From assembly GCF_004795255.1 (NCBI RefSeq), contig NZ_SSBQ01000002.1, forward strand, positions 2,358,001-2,422,000: 64,000 bases of DNA, given 5' to 3'. A model generated the notes under the pieces. It did not search any database. It had not been told where the DNA came from and saw nothing but the letters and a program-made list of their open reading frames with translations. Source of the stretch: Streptomyces sp. RKND-216. GTDB lineage: Bacteria > Actinomycetota > Actinomycetes > Streptomycetales > Streptomycetaceae. Positions 16,732 to 25,056 of this stretch are shown here, one piece after another; position 1 is the first letter of the stretch; each line of letters begins with the position of its first letter. The position numbers and the translations under genes were made by a program.

Positions 16732-18651
16732 TCACCGCTGGTCGTCGTAGAGGGCGTCGATGTCGGGGGCGAAGTCGTGGGTGATGGCGGCGCGGCGGAG
16801 TTTGAGGGAGGGGGTGAGGTGGCCGGAGTCCTCGGTGAAGGACGTGGGGAGGACGGTGAAGGCGCGGATGGACTCGGCCTGGGAGACGAGGCGGTTGGCG
16901 TCGTCGACCGCCTGCTGGAGGTTGCGGCGCAGGTGCTCGTCGTGGACGAGTTCGGCGCGGGAGAGGTGCCGCTTGTGGTGCATGTGCTGCCAGTGGGCGA
17001 GCCCTTCGGGCTCGAGGGTGATCAGTGCGGTGAGGTGGGGCCGGTTGTCGCCGACGACGAGGCACTGGTCGACGAGGGGGTGGGCGCGGATCCAGTCCTC
17101 CAGGGGGGCGGGGGCGATGTTCTTGCCGCTGGAGGTGATGAGCAGGTCCTTCTTGCGGCCGGTGATGCGGAGGTAGCCCTGGTCGTCGAGGGCGCCGAGG
17201 TCGCCGGTGGGCAGCCAGCCGTCGGCGTAGACGGCGGGGATGACGGCCTGGGCGGACGCGTCCCAGTAGCCGGCGAAGACCTGGTCGCCGCGCAGCAGCA
17301 CCTCGCCGTCGTCGGCGATGCGGACGGTGGTGCCGGGCACGGGCCAGCCCACGGTGCCCAGGCGTGGGCGGAGCGGCGGGGTGACGGTGACGGCGGCGGT
17401 GGTCTCGGTGAGGCCGTAGCCCTCGTAGACCTCGATGCCCGCGCCCGCGAAGAACGCGCAGAGGCGTTCGCCGAGGGGGGAGCCGCCGCAGATGACGTGG
17501 CGGACGTGGCCGCCGAGGGCGTCGCGGATGCGGCGGTAGACCAGCGGGTCGTAGAGGCCGCGGGCCGCGCGGACCAGGAAGCCCGGGCCGGGGCCGCTGC
17601 CGTGGCGGTCGGCCCAGGAGGCGCCGCCCCACGCCACGGCGACGCGTGAGGCACGGTCGAAGGAGGAGCCGCGGCGCATCTTCTCGGCCGTGGCGCGGGC
17701 GCTGTTGTGGACCTTCTCCAGCACGTAGGGGATGGCGAGGAGGAAGGACGGCTTGAAGCCGGCGAAGTCGGCGAGGAGTTCGTCGGTCTGGATGCTGGGC
17801 GCGTGGCCGAGGCGGACGCGGGCGCGGAGGCAGCCGACGGCGACCATGCGGCCGAAGACGTGCGCCAGGGGGAGGAAGAGCACGGTCGACGGGGGGTGGC
17901 GGTTCAGGGACGTGAAGACGGGGTGCAGCAGTTCGACGCAGTTGTCGACCTCGGCGAAGAAGTTGCCGTGGGTGAGGACGCAGCCCTTGGGGCGCCCGGT
18001 GGTTCCGGAGGTGTGGATGACGGTGGCGACGGTCTGCGGGCCGAGGCGGGCGCGGCGGGTGGTGACGTGTTCGTCGGGCACGTCGCGTCCGGCGGCGACG
18101 AGTTGGGGAACCGCACCGGCGTCGATCTGCCAGAGGTGGTCGAGGTCGGGCAGGCCGCCGCGGACGGAGGTGACGAGGCGGGCGTGGTCGACGTTCTCGA
18201 CGGCGCAGGCGCGCACGCCCGCGTCCTGGAGGACGACGCGGGCCTGTGCGGGGGAGGAGGTGGGGTAGACGGGGACGGTGATCAGGCCGGCGGCCCAGCC
18301 GGCGAAGTCCAGCAGGGTCCACTCGTAGGTGGTGCGGGCCATGATGGCGAACCGGTCGCCGACCTCCAGGCCGTGGGCGACGAGCCCCTTGGCGACGGCG
18401 TGCACCTCGTCGGCGAACTGCCGTGCGGTGACGTCCGTCCAGGTGCCGTCCGGCTGTTCGCGGGCGAGGACGACGGCGTCGGGGTCCTCCGCGGCGTTGT
18501 GGAAGGGCAGGTCGGCGAGCGACCCGCGCGTGAGCGGCGGGACGAGCGGGGGGACGTGCGCCTCACGGACCACGCCGTCGACGGTCTCGGTGGTGGGTTC
18601 GACGAGCGGCGGCGGTGCGGGGCGTCCGGCCGGGGGGATCTGCTGCGGCAT
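16732..18651 (-). CDS. Long-chain fatty-acid--CoA ligase (FadD15-like)
   Basis: An AMP-forming acyl-CoA synthetase that activates fatty acids with ATP and CoA in the cytoplasm. The P-loop signature HTSGTTGRPKG, the YEGYGLTETTA motif and the C-terminal ITGRKKDLLITSSGKNIAP hinge with its catalytic Lys are visible. The start at 18651 (MPQQIPPAG) is preferred because AGGAG stands 7 bp upstream; a frame-compatible ATG at 18687 would add 12 residues but lacks a comparable site. 639 residues, usual for the FadD15/FACL group. It lies next to beta-oxidation-like genes, separated from the thiolase by a strong hairpin. Confidence 0.9.
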   Translation of the reverse strand: MPQQIPPAGRPAPPPLVEPTTETVDGVVREAHVPPLVPPLTRGSLADLPFHNAAEDPDAVVLAREQPDGTWTDVTARQFADEVHAVAKGLVAHGLEVGDRFAIMARTTYEWTLLDFAGWAAGLITVPVYPTSSPAQARVVLQDAGVRACAVENVDHARLVTSVRGGLPDLDHLWQIDAGAVPQLVAAGRDVPDEHVTTRRARLGPQTVATVIHTSGTTGRPKGCVLTHGNFFAEVDNCVELLHPVFTSLNRHPPSTVLFLPLAHVFGRMVAVGCLRARVRLGHAPSIQTDELLADFAGFKPSFLLAIPYVLEKVHNSARATAEKMRRGSSFDRASRVAVAWGGASWADRHGSGPGPGFLVRAARGLYDPLVYRRIRDALGGHVRHVICGGSPLGERLCAFFAGAGIEVYEGYGLTETTAAVTVTPPLRPRLGTVGWPVPGTTVRIADDGEVLLRGDQVFAGYWDASAQAVIPAVYADGWLPTGDLGALDDQGYLRITGRKKDLLITSSGKNIAPAPLEDWIRAHPLVDQCLVVGDNRPHLTALITLEPEGLAHWQHMHHKRHLSRAELVHDEHLRRNLQQAVDDANRLVSQAESIRAFTVLPTSFTEDSGHLTPSLKLRRAAITHDFAPDIDALYDDQR

Positions 18652-18731
18652 CTCGCGGCTCCTGGGGTCCGGGCGTGCTGCGGTCACACGTGGAGGGCTG
18701 CCGGTACGGGCGGCGGTGCGGGGTCGGGCCG

Positions 18732-18760
18732 CCCGGGCCGCCCCTGGGGGGCGGCCCGGG
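18732..18760 (-). terminator. Hairpin terminator after the thiolase gene
   Basis: Perfect 13-bp GC-rich arms (18732-18744 and 18748-18760) with a 3-nt loop lie 17 bp after the thiolase stop codon on the minus strand. There is no T-run, which is common for actinomycete hairpin terminators. Confidence 0.6.
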
Positions 18761-18777
18761 TGTGTACGCGAAGAGGT

Positions 18778-20076
18778 TCAGGCGCGTTCGAGAACGGCGG
18801 TGACGCCCTGGCCGCCGGCCGCGCAGATCGAGATCAGGCCGCGGGTGCCGGGCTCGGCGCCCCGTTCGGCGAGCAGCTTGGCGAGGGTGGCGACGATGCG
18901 GGCGCCGGTGGCGGCGAACGGGTGGCCGGTGGCGAGCGAGGAGCCGGCGACGTTGAGGCGGTCCCGGTCGACGGGGGCCAGGCCCTGCTTCTCCCAGGCG
19001 GCGAGGGTGGCGAGCACCTGGGAGGCGAACGCCTCGTGGATCTCGACGAGTGCGAAGTCGCCGGTGTCCAGGCCGAGTCGGCGCAGCATGCGCGGCACAG
19101 CGAACGCGGGGGCCATCAGCAGGCCCTCGCCGACCTCTTCGGTGAAGTCGACGGCGCCGGTCTCGTAGGCGGTGAGGTAGGCGAGCGGCCGGAGGCCGCG
19201 GTCCTCGGCCCACCCCTCGGAGGCGAGCAGCACGGTGGCGGCGCCGTCGGTGAGGGGCGTGGAGTTGCCGGCGGTCATGGTGGCGCCGTCGGGGCCGCCG
19301 ACGGCTTCGGAGAGACCGAAGACCGGGGCGAGTTCGGCGAGTTTGTGCGGGGAGGTGCCGGGCCGCAGGTTCTGGTCGCGGGCCAGGCCCTGGTAGGGCA
19401 CGACGAGGTCGTGCAGGAAGCCGTCGTCGTAGGCGGTGGCGAGGCGGTGGTGGCTGCGGGCGGCGAGTTCGTCCTGGGCCTCGCGGCTGATGCCCCATTC
19501 GCGGGCGGTGCGGGCGGCGTGGTCGCCCATGGAGAGGCCGGTGCGGGGTTCGGCGTTGCGGGGGATCTCGGGCACCAGGTGGCCCGGGCGTATGCGGGCG
19601 AGTTCCTTGAGCCGGTCGGGCAGGGTCTTGGCGCGGCGGGTGGCGAGCAGGATGCGGCGGAGCCGGTCGTTGACGCCGAGCGGGGCGTCGCTGGCGGTGT
19701 CGGCGCCGCCCGCCACGCCCACGTCGATCTGGCCGAGGGCGATCTTGTTGGCGACGGCCATGACGGCCTGCATGCCGGTGCCGCACGCCTGCTGGACGTC
19801 GTACGCCGGGGTGCGCGGGTCGAGTCCGGAGCCGAGCACGGTCTCGCGGGCGAGGTTGAAGTCGCGGCTGTGCTTGAGCACGGCCCCGGCGACAAACTCA
19901 CCGATCAGCTCGTCGTGCAGGGAGAAGCGCTCGACGAGTCCGCCGAGCGCGGCGGTGAGCATGTCCTGGTTCGAGCAGGTGGCGTACGGGCCGTCGGAGC
20001 GGGCAAACGGGATGCGGCTGCCGCCGACGACCGCCACCCGGCGGACCGAGGAACTGATGAGGCCGCTGGAACTCAT
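18778..20076 (-). CDS. Acetyl-CoA C-acyltransferase (thiolase, FadA2/FadI-like)
   Basis: 432 residues. It is predicted to cleave 3-ketoacyl-CoA with CoA, or to run the reverse condensation. The catalytic Cys in QQACGTGMQAV, the EIHEAFASQ segment, GHPFAATGARI with the catalytic His, and the second Cys in CAAGGQGVT are all present. ATG 20076 has CAGGAG about 10 bp upstream. It is divergent from a long FabG4-type reductase and a MaoC hydratase, the same three functions as the Mycobacterium tuberculosis Rv0241c-Rv0243c cluster (htdX-fabG4-fadA2). This suggests a fatty-acid cycle working on CoA thioesters. Confidence 0.9.
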   Translation of the reverse strand: MSSSGLISSSVRRVAVVGGSRIPFARSDGPYATCSNQDMLTAALGGLVERFSLHDELIGEFVAGAVLKHSRDFNLARETVLGSGLDPRTPAYDVQQACGTGMQAVMAVANKIALGQIDVGVAGGADTASDAPLGVNDRLRRILLATRRAKTLPDRLKELARIRPGHLVPEIPRNAEPRTGLSMGDHAARTAREWGISREAQDELAARSHHRLATAYDDGFLHDLVVPYQGLARDQNLRPGTSPHKLAELAPVFGLSEAVGGPDGATMTAGNSTPLTDGAATVLLASEGWAEDRGLRPLAYLTAYETGAVDFTEEVGEGLLMAPAFAVPRMLRRLGLDTGDFALVEIHEAFASQVLATLAAWEKQGLAPVDRDRLNVAGSSLATGHPFAATGARIVATLAKLLAERGAEPGTRGLISICAAGGQGVTAVLERA

Positions 20077-20097
20077 ACTCGACCAAACTCCTGACCA

Positions 20098-20120
20098 TTG
20101 AGTAACCTTACTCCAAAGTA
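20098..20120. promoter_or_regulatory. Palindromic operator candidate between thiolase and fabG4-like genes
   Basis: GAGTAACCTTACTC (20100-20113) is a 6-bp-arm palindrome centred on CC in the 72-bp divergent promoter region, directly followed by an overlapping TACT-CCAA-AGTA repeat. This AT-containing island in GC-rich DNA is a good candidate site for the TetR regulator encoded at 22447-23154, acting on both transcription units. Confidence 0.5.
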
Positions 20121-20148
20121 AATTCACGCGGAGGCGAGGAGAAGCGGA

Positions 20149-21540
20149 ATGGCGGACCGTTACCTGCAGTGGACCCGTTCCGGCCCCGGCCGCTTCCTCT
20201 CCCGTCGCCTCGGCCTCCCCCGGCCCGCGCCGCTGCACCGCTGGTCGGAGCGGCGGCCGGTGCTCGAGGGCGGCCCGCTGCTGCACCTCACCGCCGGACG
20301 CACGGCGTGCGACGGGACGGAACTGGCAGCGGCGCTCGGCGGATGCGGACTCGAGGTGCGTACCGGAACGGGTGCCGAGGCCGGCACCCCCTCCGGCGTG
20401 GAGCCGCGAACCGGAGCCGGTGGGGGCGACCGGTTCTCCGCCGTCGTCCTGGACGCTACGGGTATCCGCGCGGTTGCGGAACTCCGGGAGGTGTACCGGG
20501 CGCTCCACCCGGTCGCCCGGCGCATCGCCGACGGCGGCCGCGTCGTCGTCCTGGGCGCCGCTGTGGACCCCGCCGACCACCACCAGGCCGCCGCACAGCA
20601 GGCGCTGGAGGGGTTCGTACGGTCCCTGGGCAAGGAGGTCGGGGGCGGCCGTACGGCGCAGCTCCTGCGCCTCGCGCCGGGGGCGTCGGCGGCGGGCGCC
20701 GCGTCCACGCTGCGCTTCCTGCTCTCCCCGAAGTCGGCGTACGTCAGCGGCCAGGTGGTGGAGGTCGCGGCCGGGCTCCCCGGGACCGCTCCCGGCGACC
20801 CAGGGCGTCCGCTGGCCGGCCGTACGGCGCTGGTGACCGGAGCGGGACGCGGCATCGGGGAGGCGGTGGCCGCCACCCTGGCCCGGGACGGCGCGCACGT
20901 GCTGTGCCTCGACGTTCCACAGGCCGAACAGGATCTGGCCGCCGTCGCCGAACGTCTGGGCGGCACACCGCTTCCCCTCGACATCACCGCCGAGGACGCG
21001 GGCGCCCGCATCGAGGAGTCCCTGCCTCCCGGCGGCCTGGACGTGCTGGTGCACAACGCGGGCATCACGCGCGACCACCGCCTCGCCAACATGGCCGCCG
21101 ACCGCTGGGACGCCGTCCTGGAGGTCAACCTGGCCAGCGTGCTGCGCACCACCGACCACCTGCTGCAGGCGAAGGCCCTGCCCGACGGCGGCCGGATCGT
21201 TGCCACCGCGTCCATCGCGGGCCTCGCCGGGAACGCCGGGCAGACCAACTACGCGGCGAGCAAGGCGGGCATCGTCGGGCTGGTCCGCACCCTCGCGCCG
21301 ACCGCCGCCGAACGGCACGGCGTCACGGTGAACGCCGTCGCGCCCGGCTTCATCGAGACGCGGATGACGGCCGCCGTGCCACTCCTGATCCGGGAGGCCG
21401 GGCGGCGGATGAACTCCCTGGCGCAGGGCGGCCTTCCGGACGACGTCGCGGAGACCACCGCCTGGCTCGCCCACCCGGAGTCCGGCGCGGTCAACGGACA
21501 GGTCGTCCGGGTCTGCGGCCAGAGTCTGCTGGGGGCATGA
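20149..21540 (+). CDS. High-molecular-weight 3-oxoacyl reductase (FabG4-like SDR)
   Basis: 463 residues, about twice the usual FabG length. The N-terminal ~210 residues form the flavodoxin-like extension of the FabG4 group. The C-terminal half is a short-chain dehydrogenase: TGAGRGIG nucleotide-binding motif at 230-237, HNAG near 300, and the active-site Tyr368 and Lys372 in YAASK. FabG4 enzymes reduce 3-ketoacyl-CoA with NADH. The ATG follows a GGCGAGGAG ribosome-binding site, and the stop overlaps the MaoC gene (ATGA). Confidence 0.88.
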   Translation: MADRYLQWTRSGPGRFLSRRLGLPRPAPLHRWSERRPVLEGGPLLHLTAGRTACDGTELAAALGGCGLEVRTGTGAEAGTPSGVEPRTGAGGGDRFSAVVLDATGIRAVAELREVYRALHPVARRIADGGRVVVLGAAVDPADHHQAAAQQALEGFVRSLGKEVGGGRTAQLLRLAPGASAAGAASTLRFLLSPKSAYVSGQVVEVAAGLPGTAPGDPGRPLAGRTALVTGAGRGIGEAVAATLARDGAHVLCLDVPQAEQDLAAVAERLGGTPLPLDITAEDAGARIEESLPPGGLDVLVHNAGITRDHRLANMAADRWDAVLEVNLASVLRTTDHLLQAKALPDGGRIVATASIAGLAGNAGQTNYAASKAGIVGLVRTLAPTAAERHGVTVNAVAPGFIETRMTAAVPLLIREAGRRMNSLAQGGLPDDVAETTAWLAHPESGAVNGQVVRVCGQSLLGA

Positions 21541-22481
21541 CGATGGCGCTGACCCCCACCCTGCTCCGGGGCGCGCTCGGGTCGCTGCGCAAGCGACCGC
21601 CGTACGAAGGCGCTGCGCTGCCCGCCCGCGTCCTGACGGCGCCCTCGGTGCGAATCGACGTCCGGCACGTGGCCGCGTACGCCGAGGTGTGCGGCTTCCC
21701 GCCCACCGGCGGCACCGGGCCGCTGCCGCCCACCTACCCGCACCTGCTCGGGTTCCCGCTGGCGATGCGGCTGCTGGCCGGCGCCGACTTCCCGTTCCCG
21801 GTGCTCGGGCTGGTCCACACCGGCATCGAGGTCGCCCAGCGGCGGGCGCTGCGGCCGGACGACCGGCCGGAGATCCGCGTGCACACCGAGGGTCTCGCGC
21901 CGCACCGACGCGGCACCGCCTTCCGCGTCGTCACCTCGGCGCGGCTGGACGGCGCGGAGGTCTGGTTCTCGCGCAGCACCTATCTGTGCCGGCACCGGCG
22001 ACCGGACGCCGCGCCGGGGACGGGCGGGGCGGCCCGCACGGACCGCACGGACACGGCCGACCGCACGGACCGGGCCGGGGACACCGCACCACTGCCGGTG
22101 CGCGCCGAGTGGCGCCTGCCCGGCGACCTGGGACGGCGCTACGGCGCCGTCTCCGGCGACCGCAACCCCATCCACCTGCACCCGCTCACCGCGCGGGCGT
22201 TCGGCTTCCCGCGCGCGCTCGCCCACGGCATGTGGACGTTCGCCCGCTGCCTCGCCGAGACGTCCGGAACGGGCGCAGGCACGGGCACGGGCGCGACCAC
22301 CGGCACCGGTCACCGGGAACGCCTCACGGCGCACGCACGCTTCGCCGCGCCCGTGCTGCTGCCTGGCGAGGTGGTGCTGCTCGCCGGGGACGGAGCGGAG
22401 GGCCCCTTCGCACTGCGGGACAGCCGGGACCGTGCCCGGCTGCACGTCAGCGGGAAGGTGTCCAGCGGGCCCCCTTCATGA
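21537..22481 (+). CDS. MaoC-family (3R)-hydroxyacyl-CoA dehydratase (HtdX-like)
   Basis: 314 residues starting at the ATGA overlap with the reductase gene. Two hot-dog folds are expected. The second carries the hydratase-2 motif YGAVSGDRNPIHLHPLTARA, with the catalytic Asp and His, followed by FPRALAHGM. A low-complexity linker of Arg/Thr/Asp repeats (near residue 165) separates the halves, and a Gly/Thr repeat sits near residue 245. It would reversibly hydrate trans-2-enoyl-CoA between the thiolase and reductase steps. Its 3' end overlaps the convergent tetR gene by 35 bp. Confidence 0.85.
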   Translation: MTMALTPTLLRGALGSLRKRPPYEGAALPARVLTAPSVRIDVRHVAAYAEVCGFPPTGGTGPLPPTYPHLLGFPLAMRLLAGADFPFPVLGLVHTGIEVAQRRALRPDDRPEIRVHTEGLAPHRRGTAFRVVTSARLDGAEVWFSRSTYLCRHRRPDAAPGTGGAARTDRTDTADRTDRAGDTAPLPVRAEWRLPGDLGRRYGAVSGDRNPIHLHPLTARAFGFPRALAHGMWTFARCLAETSGTGAGTGTGATTGTGHRERLTAHARFAAPVLLPGEVVLLAGDGAEGPFALRDSRDRARLHVSGKVSSGPPS

Positions 22482-23154
22482 GGCCCTCCAGACCCGCCCA
22501 GCAGAAGTTCATCAGAGTCGCGGCGGTCTCCTTCGCCGACGGACGGTCCTCCTCACGGGAGTTGGCCCAGACGGCGAGGGACTCGGCGGAGCCGACCAGC
22601 GCGTGGGCCAGCCCGGACACCTCGCGGTCCATCAGGCCCTCGTCGCAGCCAGCGTCCTGAGCCACCCGGCCCAGCAGAGCGGTCACCAGTGCGACGATCT
22701 CGGCCCGCATCCCGGCGACCACACCGGCGAAGGTCTCCCCCTCCCCCGGCGCCTGCTGGTGCAGCACCGTCCACCCGTCCGGGTGTGCCGCGGTGTGCGC
22801 GAAGAACGCGCAGAGCCCGTTCCACAGCTGCTGGTCGGGCGGGAGGGTCTGGTCCCGCGTGCCGTCGAGCACCGCCTTGGTCAGTGCGGCGGCCTCCCGG
22901 TCGATGCACGCGGTGAAGAGGTCGTCCTTCGACTTCAGGTACTGGTACACCAACGGCTTGGAGACCCCCGCCGCCTCGGCGATGTCGTCCATCGACGCCG
23001 CCCGGTACCCGTGCCGCCCGAAGGCCCCCACCGCGGCATCGAGCATCTGCTGCTCGCGCACCGCGCGCGGAACCCGCTTGCCGTTCTTCGTCCCCACCTT
23101 TTCGCCCTTCGCGTCGCCCCCCGCCCCTGAGCGCCGTTCCGTCCCGCTCACCAT
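22447..23154 (-). CDS. TetR/AcrR-family transcriptional regulator
   Basis: 235 residues from ATG 23154, the start nearest the family's N-terminal helix. The helix-turn-helix is clear (MDDIAEAAGVSKPLVYQYLK, about residues 55-74), followed by a ligand-binding helical domain. Upstream in-frame codons give only Arg/Thr-rich low-complexity sequence and are rejected. The gene converges on the MaoC gene and is likely to control the thiolase/FabG4/MaoC genes through the palindrome at 20100-20113. The ligand, perhaps an acyl-CoA, is inferred. Its ribosome-binding site lies inside a hairpin. Confidence 0.88.
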   Translation of the reverse strand: MVSGTERRSGAGGDAKGEKVGTKNGKRVPRAVREQQMLDAAVGAFGRHGYRAASMDDIAEAAGVSKPLVYQYLKSKDDLFTACIDREAAALTKAVLDGTRDQTLPPDQQLWNGLCAFFAHTAAHPDGWTVLHQQAPGEGETFAGVVAGMRAEIVALVTALLGRVAQDAGCDEGLMDREVSGLAHALVGSAESLAVWANSREEDRPSAKETAATLMNFCWAGLEGLMKGARWTPSR

Positions 23155-23159
23155 ACGCC

Positions 23160-23196
23160 GCTGCTCCCCCGGATCTCCCTGGTCCGGAGGAGCAGC
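23160..23196 (-). promoter_or_regulatory. Hairpin enclosing the tetR ribosome-binding site
   Basis: 14-bp arms (23160-23173 and 23183-23196, one mismatch) around a 9-nt loop lie between the symporter stop and the tetR ATG. Read on the minus strand, the 3' arm contains GGGGGAG, the apparent ribosome-binding site of tetR. It may end symporter transcription, restrict tetR translation, or both. Confidence 0.5.
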
Positions 23197-23254
23197 AACG
23201 GCGCTGCGCGCCGCGGGCGTTGTGCGGGAACGGGCGCGGGAACGGGCGCGGGTG

Positions 23255-24658
23255 TCAGGCGGGAACGGGTGTGCGGGCGTCGTCCTCCGCGTCGTCCTCC
23301 GCGTCGTCCTCGGCTCCGGTCCTCCCCTCCGCGCCGGCCGGGCCGGTCCCGTCACGGTCCAGGTCCTCGATGCTGAAGCTCTTCGCGCTGTGGAAGGCGT
23401 CCAGGTCGAGGATCTTCTCGCGGGCCGCGACCAGCACCGGCACCAGCGCCTGCCCGGCCACGTTGGTGGCGGTGCGCATCATGTCCAGGATCGGGTCGAT
23501 GGCGAGCAGGAGGCCGACACCGGCCAGCGGCAGGCCCAGCGTGGAGAGGGTCAGGGTCAGCATCACCGTGGCGCCGGTCAGGCCGGCGGTGGCGGCGGAG
23601 CCGATGACCGAGACGAACGCGATCAGCAGGTAGTCGCCGACGCCGAGGTCCACGCCGAAGATCTGCGCGACGAAGATGGCCGCGAGGGCGGGGTAGACGG
23701 AGGCGCAGCCGTCCATCTTGGTGGTGGCGCCGAACGGCACCGCGAAGGAGGTGTATTCCTTCGGCACGCCCAGCCGTTCGGTGACCTTCTGCGTCAGGGG
23801 CATGGTGCCGACGGAGGAGCGGGAGACGAACGCCAGCTGGAGGGCGGGCCAGGCGCCGCGGAAGAACTGCACCGGGCTCACCCGGGCGACGGTGGCCAGC
23901 AGCAGCGGGTACACGCCGAAGACGACGAGCGCGCAGCCGATGTACACGTCGGCGGTGAAGGTGGCGTACTGGCCGATGAGACCCCAGCCGTAGTCCTTGA
24001 TGGCGGTGCCGATGAGGCCCAGCGAGCCGAGCGGGGCCAGCCGGATGACCCACCACAGGGCCTTCTGCAGCAGGGAGAGCACCGACTCGCTCAGTTCCAG
24101 CAGGGGTTCGGCCTTCGGGCCGAGCTTCAGCGCCGCCACGCCGACCACGGCGGCCATGAAGACGATCTGGAGGACGTTGAGTTCGGTGAACGGTGTGACG
24201 ACGTCGGTCGGGACGATGCCGGTGAGGAAGTCCAGCCAGGACCCGGCGGAGTCCGGCTCGGCGCCGTCCCGCGTGGTGAGGCCGGTGCCGGCGCCCGGGT
24301 TCGCCAGCAGGCCGATGGTCAGACCGATGGCCACGGCGATCAGCGAGGTCACCATGAACCACAGCAGGGTGCGGCCGGCCAGCCGCGCGGCGTTGGACAC
24401 CTTCCGCAGGTTGGTGATGGAGATCACGATCGCGAAGAAGACCAGCGGGGCGACGGCCAGCTTCAGGAGCTGCACGAACGTTTCACCGGTCTTGGTGAGG
24501 GCGGTGCCGAGCCAGCCGACGTCGGCGCTGCGGGCCAGCCAGCCGAGCAGCACGCCGAGCACCAGACCGGCCAGGATCTGAGCCCAGAACGGAACGCGAG
24601 GTATGCGGAATAGCTGCTGCTTCGACGCAGAGAGCTTCGCATCAGAGGACACGGACAC
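23255..24658 (-). CDS. Dicarboxylate/amino acid:cation symporter (DAACS family), possible cystine transporter
   Basis: 467 residues with eight or so hydrophobic segments and the family's re-entrant loops: the Ser-rich SRSSVGTMP, FGATTKMDGCA, and the substrate/ion-binding DPILDMMRTATNVAGQ. It is predicted to import an anionic amino acid or cystine with Na+ or H+. GTG 24658 is the start by alignment with the N-terminal helix; the ribosome-binding site is weak. The C-terminus ends in a short acidic tandem repeat (AEDDAEDD). A Cys-containing leader peptide precedes it, as for sulfur-regulated actinomycete genes, which favours a TcyP-like cystine role over a C4-dicarboxylate one. Confidence 0.85.
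   Translation of the reverse strand: MSVSSDAKLSASKQQLFRIPRVPFWAQILAGLVLGVLLGWLARSADVGWLGTALTKTGETFVQLLKLAVAPLVFFAIVISITNLRKVSNAARLAGRTLLWFMVTSLIAVAIGLTIGLLANPGAGTGLTTRDGAEPDSAGSWLDFLTGIVPTDVVTPFTELNVLQIVFMAAVVGVAALKLGPKAEPLLELSESVLSLLQKALWWVIRLAPLGSLGLIGTAIKDYGWGLIGQYATFTADVYIGCALVVFGVYPLLLATVARVSPVQFFRGAWPALQLAFVSRSSVGTMPLTQKVTERLGVPKEYTSFAVPFGATTKMDGCASVYPALAAIFVAQIFGVDLGVGDYLLIAFVSVIGSAATAGLTGATVMLTLTLSTLGLPLAGVGLLLAIDPILDMMRTATNVAGQALVPVLVAAREKILDLDAFHSAKSFSIEDLDRDGTGPAGAEGRTGAEDDAEDDAEDDARTPVPA
23279..23314 (-). repeat. 12-bp tandem repeat inside the symporter C-terminus
   Basis: Three near-identical copies of GTCGTCCTCCGC encode the acidic EDDA repeats at the end of the transporter. 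Such a repeat could change copy number by slippage without altering the frame. Confidence 0.6.
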
Positions 24659-24775
24659 ACTCCGAGGAGGAAAGAAAGGGAACGGGGAATGCGTGCGGGC
24701 ATGCGGGAGCCGCGCACGCGGCGGCGCGGGAGCGCCTGCGGGAGGGGAGGGTGCCGGAGTGGGTCCGGCCGCCGG

Positions 24776-24880
24776 TCAGGCCTTGCGACAGGTCGCGGAG
24801 AGGCAGCGGCAGAGATCGACGTGCAGCCGCGCGACCAGCATCGTCGTGGTCGCGTTCGTGAACGGGGCTGCGGTCGTCAT
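24776..24880 (-). CDS. Cys-containing putative leader peptide upstream of the symporter
   Basis: A 34-residue ORF from ATG 24880 ends LVARLHVDLCRCLSATCRKA. The (R/L)HVDLxR...CR pattern is that of the putative leader peptides found upstream of actinomycete sulfur-uptake and cysteine-related genes. Cys codons 24, 26 and 31 could stall ribosomes when cysteine is scarce. Its stop is 117 bp before the symporter GTG, on the same strand. An internal Met at residue 14 is an alternative start. I could not draw a convincing alternative terminator hairpin in the spacer. Confidence 0.6.
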   Translation of the reverse strand: MTTAAPFTNATTTMLVARLHVDLCRCLSATCRKA

Positions 24881-25056
24881 GGCCCTCACGCTAACACCGG
24901 GCCTTATACGGCCCCAAAGTCCGGCTTCTGGATCGACGGTCACGCCGATGCACAACACCCCACCGGGGACGGCGATTCCCGGCGGGGCGTGCGGAACGGG
25001 TGTGACGAACGCGACGTCGCCACCGGTGTGCGAAGCGGACGTGCGGGGCGGGCGGG

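Noticed and set aside
20077..21474. Extension of the thiolase frame upstream to 21474
   Set aside because: It runs antisense through the FabG4-like gene and has no thiolase homology before MSSSGLISSSVRRVAVVGG at 20076.
23220..23275. Short GGGAACGGGCGC-type repeats, considered as a CRISPR or regulatory array
   Set aside because: Only two to three imperfect copies with no spacers; best explained as simple-sequence GC-rich DNA after the symporter gene.
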